NCBI GenBank assembly: GCA_023229435.1
Contig: JALNZF010000017.1
Span: 4,051-68,050, forward strand
Direction of reading: 5' to 3'
DNA from: Nitrospirota bacterium
GTDB taxonomy: Bacteria > Nitrospirota > UBA9217
Length of the DNA: 64,000 nt
Below, one piece after another: positions 62,066 to 64,000 of this stretch. The notes below the pieces were generated by a model that saw only the letters and a list, made by a program, of their open reading frames with translations, had not been told where the DNA came from and did not search any database. The position numbers were made by a program, and so were the translations under genes. The first letter of the stretch is position 1, and the number at the start of each line of letters is the position of its first letter.

Positions 62066-63619
62066 TTATGAACGGCGGATGCCGTCTTTCCGCATCCGGC
62101 TGCGAAGCGTGCTGGGGTTGAGGCCGAGCATCTCTGCTGCGCCTTTTTTCCCTTCAATCCTCCACCCGGTTTTCTCGAGCGCCTGGAAGATGTGGTCCCG
62201 TTCGATCTCGACAAGGGCCTTGCAGTCCTGCGCCTTCTGTTCACCAGCCTTCAGAGAATTCACGAACCGGTCCAGTATCTGCAACCCGGTCCCCTGGCTC
62301 GTGATCACCGCCCGCTCGATGATACTCTCCAGCTCGCGCACGTTGCCCGGCCAGTTGTATTCCTGGAGGACGTTCAGGGTGTCTTTCGATACGGTCTCGA
62401 TCTTCTTTCCTGTTTTCTTGTTGAATTTGGCGACAAAATAATCGACAAGAAGCGGGATGTCCTCCTTGCGCTGCCGGAGCGGCGGGATCGTGATGGGGAA
62501 AACATTCAACCGGTAGAACAGGTCTTCCCTGAACCTGCCCTTCCGGATTTCTTCCTCCAGATTCCGATTGGTGGACGCGATGATCCGCACATTGACCTTG
62601 ATGGTCTTTGGGCCGCCCAGCCGCTCAAACTCGCCGTCCTGGATGACCCTGAGCAGCTTGGTCTGAAGGTCCATCGGCATCTCGCCGATCTCGTCGAGAA
62701 ACAGGGTGCTGTTGTCGGCAAGTTCGAAGCGCCCCATCTGCCGGTCATGGGAGCCGGTGAACGCGCCCTTTTCCCGCCCGAAGAGCTCGCTTTCGATGAG
62801 GCTCGCCGGGAGCGCCGAGCAGTTGACCGTTATAAACGGCCCCGCGTGCCGCGCGGGGCTGCTCCTGCTGTGAATGGAGCGCGCTACTACTCCCTTCCCC
62901 GTGCCGGTCTCGCCAAGGAGGAGAACGGTCGCGTCCTGGGGCGCCACCTGTTCGACCTTGAAGAACACATACTCGAGAGCTTTGCTTCGCCCGATAATCT
63001 CGCCGAAGTTGAACTCCCTGTCGAGATCTGTGCGAAGGTAGATGTTCTCAGCATGGAACCGGTCCTTTAACTGCTTGTTCTCCGCGTTCGCGCTTTGGAG
63101 CGACTCTTCCGTTACCTTGCGCTCCACTATTTCCCGCGAAAGCTGCTCGTTTGCTCTGACCAGCTCTCCAGTCCGTTCCTGCACCGTCTGTTCCAGCATC
63201 TTGTTGTAATTCTCGATTTTTTTATACAACAGCCGCACTTCCAGCATGTTGTGGATACGTGTCTTTACTTCGGCCAGATCAAACGGTTTGCTGATGAAGT
63301 CCTTCGCGCCGGCTTCCAGCGCCCGCAGCTTGTGACCCGGTTGGGCGGTGATCACGAGGACCGGAACGTAGCTGTCCGTTTCAATTGCCTTCAGGCCTTC
63401 CATCACCTGGAATCCATCCATGCCGGGCATCTGCAAATCGAGCAGAATCAGGTCGTAGCGGTTCTTGCGGTGTAGCTCGCAGACCTCGTGCGGGTCCATC
63501 GTAGACGCGACGCAAGTATAGCCGGCCCCGTGCAGCATGCGATCGAGCAGGAGTACATTGGCTTCCAGGTCGTCAACGATCAAAATGCCGGCATTAAGAA
63601 TATCGGACAAATTAACCAT
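62066..63619 (-). CDS. Receiver-sigma-54 activator (NtrC type)
   Basis: The 517-aa protein has a receiver (1-125: ILIVDDLEANVLLLDRML, LILLDLQMPGMDG, FISKPFDLAEV), a coiled-coil linker and an AAA+ domain (about 190-425) with GETGTGKGVV and GAFTGS. The Fis-like HTH shows AAEMLGLNPSTLRSRMRKDG. From the linker onward it is about 90% identical to 54049-55830. It starts immediately after the stop of the GGDEF gene, with no gap, so they are one operon. The receiver suggests control by an unseen kinase. Confidence 0.93.
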   Translation of the reverse strand: MVNLSDILNAGILIVDDLEANVLLLDRMLHGAGYTCVASTMDPHEVCELHRKNRYDLILLDLQMPGMDGFQVMEGLKAIETDSYVPVLVITAQPGHKLRALEAGAKDFISKPFDLAEVKTRIHNMLEVRLLYKKIENYNKMLEQTVQERTGELVRANEQLSREIVERKVTEESLQSANAENKQLKDRFHAENIYLRTDLDREFNFGEIIGRSKALEYVFFKVEQVAPQDATVLLLGETGTGKGVVARSIHSRSSPARHAGPFITVNCSALPASLIESELFGREKGAFTGSHDRQMGRFELADNSTLFLDEIGEMPMDLQTKLLRVIQDGEFERLGGPKTIKVNVRIIASTNRNLEEEIRKGRFREDLFYRLNVFPITIPPLRQRKEDIPLLVDYFVAKFNKKTGKKIETVSKDTLNVLQEYNWPGNVRELESIIERAVITSQGTGLQILDRFVNSLKAGEQKAQDCKALVEIERDHIFQALEKTGWRIEGKKGAAEMLGLNPSTLRSRMRKDGIRRS

Positions 63620-64000
63620 TCATTGGTCATCCTTCATTTTCTCTGACGCATCCGGCAATGGCGTACTGAATGCGGGCGGGTCTTGTTGACTGCGCGCTAC
63701 CGCTGACAGGTCTGTGCGCTCCGAGATTCGATAGACGTTCTTGCCCGCGCGCTTGGCCTCGTACAAAGCCAGGTCCGCGCTCTTCATCAGCGTGTCCGCG
63801 TCCTCGCCATGGACGGGATAGATACTGACACCTGCGCTGGTGGTTATGCTGACGGTATGTCCCTCGATGTCATAGGGTTGCGACACTGCCTTGATCACTT
63901 TTAACGCCACCGTGGCCGCATAGTCGTTACCGCTGATGTGCCACAGCGCTATTATGAATTCGTCACCGCCCAGGCGCGCCACCGTATCCTCTTCGCGCAC
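63620..64000 (-). CDS. GGDEF-domain protein, 5' end cut by window
   Basis: The last 126 residues are visible. VARLGGDEFIIAL carries the GGDEF signature with the catalytic Gly-Gly-Asp-Glu, followed by SITTSAGVSIYPVHGEDADT and ADLALYEAKRAGKNVYRI. This is a probable diguanylate cyclase making c-di-GMP. The upstream sensory part lies outside the window. It shares a start/stop junction with the receiver-sigma-54 gene. Confidence 0.9.
   Translation of the reverse strand: MREEDTVARLGGDEFIIALWHISGNDYAATVALKVIKAVSQPYDIEGHTVSITTSAGVSIYPVHGEDADTLMKSADLALYEAKRAGKNVYRISERTDLSAVARSQQDPPAFSTPLPDASEKMKDDQ

Noticed and set aside
62192..63070. 292-codon plus-strand open frame (and similar one at 54238)
   Set aside because: Both are antisense to the same duplicated AAA+ core, so their resemblance to each other is only a shadow of that duplication.

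Overview
The window is a dense stretch of Gram-negative chromosome. Evidence for an outer membrane includes an outer-membrane phospholipase A, several beta-barrels, OmpA-type peptidoglycan-binding domains and many lipoproteins. Sigma-54 activators, CheB-CheR-PAS fusions, a KaiB/KaiC module, an alternative oxidase, DUF3494 surface proteins and c-type haem proteins together suggest an environmental bacterium from Desulfobacterota (former Deltaproteobacteria) or Nitrospirota. That placement is inference, because there is no rRNA or other marker gene here. Every gene I can support, about 75, lies on the minus strand, so transcription runs right to left. No tRNA, rRNA, CRISPR, transposase or prophage was seen.

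Layout, left to right. 1-3.2 kb: 3' part of a large CheB-CheR-PAS sensor. 3.6-10.7 kb: a probable copper-handling operon (three methionine-rich periplasmic proteins, CopA-type P-type ATPase, cytochrome c, outer-membrane barrel, DUF302 and AsmA proteins). 10.8-15 kb: membrane and surface proteins and a cardiolipin-synthase-like PLD enzyme. 14.7-17.7 kb: an operon of YihY/BrkB membrane protein, DJ-1/PfpI protein, alpha/beta hydrolase and stand-alone CheB. 17.9-24.5 kb: alternative oxidase, PqiA-like protein, DUF3108 protein, RpoS/RpoD-like sigma factor, B12 radical-SAM protein and a small hypothetical. 24.5-33.6 kb: a signalling region of receiver and PAS proteins and a histidine kinase, with decayed copies of each, around an RNB ribonuclease and phospholipase A.

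33.7-36 kb: tandemly duplicated AI-2E-family transporters. 36.3-43.2 kb: a stress and envelope island of very small proteins (TMEM175-like channel, entericidin, DUF3309, two lmo0937-like peptides, CsbD, BON repeats, DUF4398 and OmpA lipoproteins, a 39-aa basic protein). 43.3-52 kb: five DUF3494 (ice-binding-type) surface proteins with varied Ig-like N-termini, plus an OmpA protein carrying an Ig domain. 52.5-58 kb: an outer-membrane protein and two sigma-54 activators flanking an ABM protein. 58.2-60.8 kb: kaiC-kaiB-kaiB. 61.1-62 kb: a DUF433/DUF5615 toxin-antitoxin-like pair with a clear promoter. 62-64 kb: a receiver-sigma-54 activator and the end of a GGDEF protein.

The region shows much duplication. 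There are paralogous pairs of KaiB, AI-2E, ABM, DUF4398, lmo0937, methionine-rich and sigma-54 proteins, and at least three families of intergenic repeats, some of which reach into gene ends. The broad theme is envelope stress, metal stress, adhesion and signal perception.
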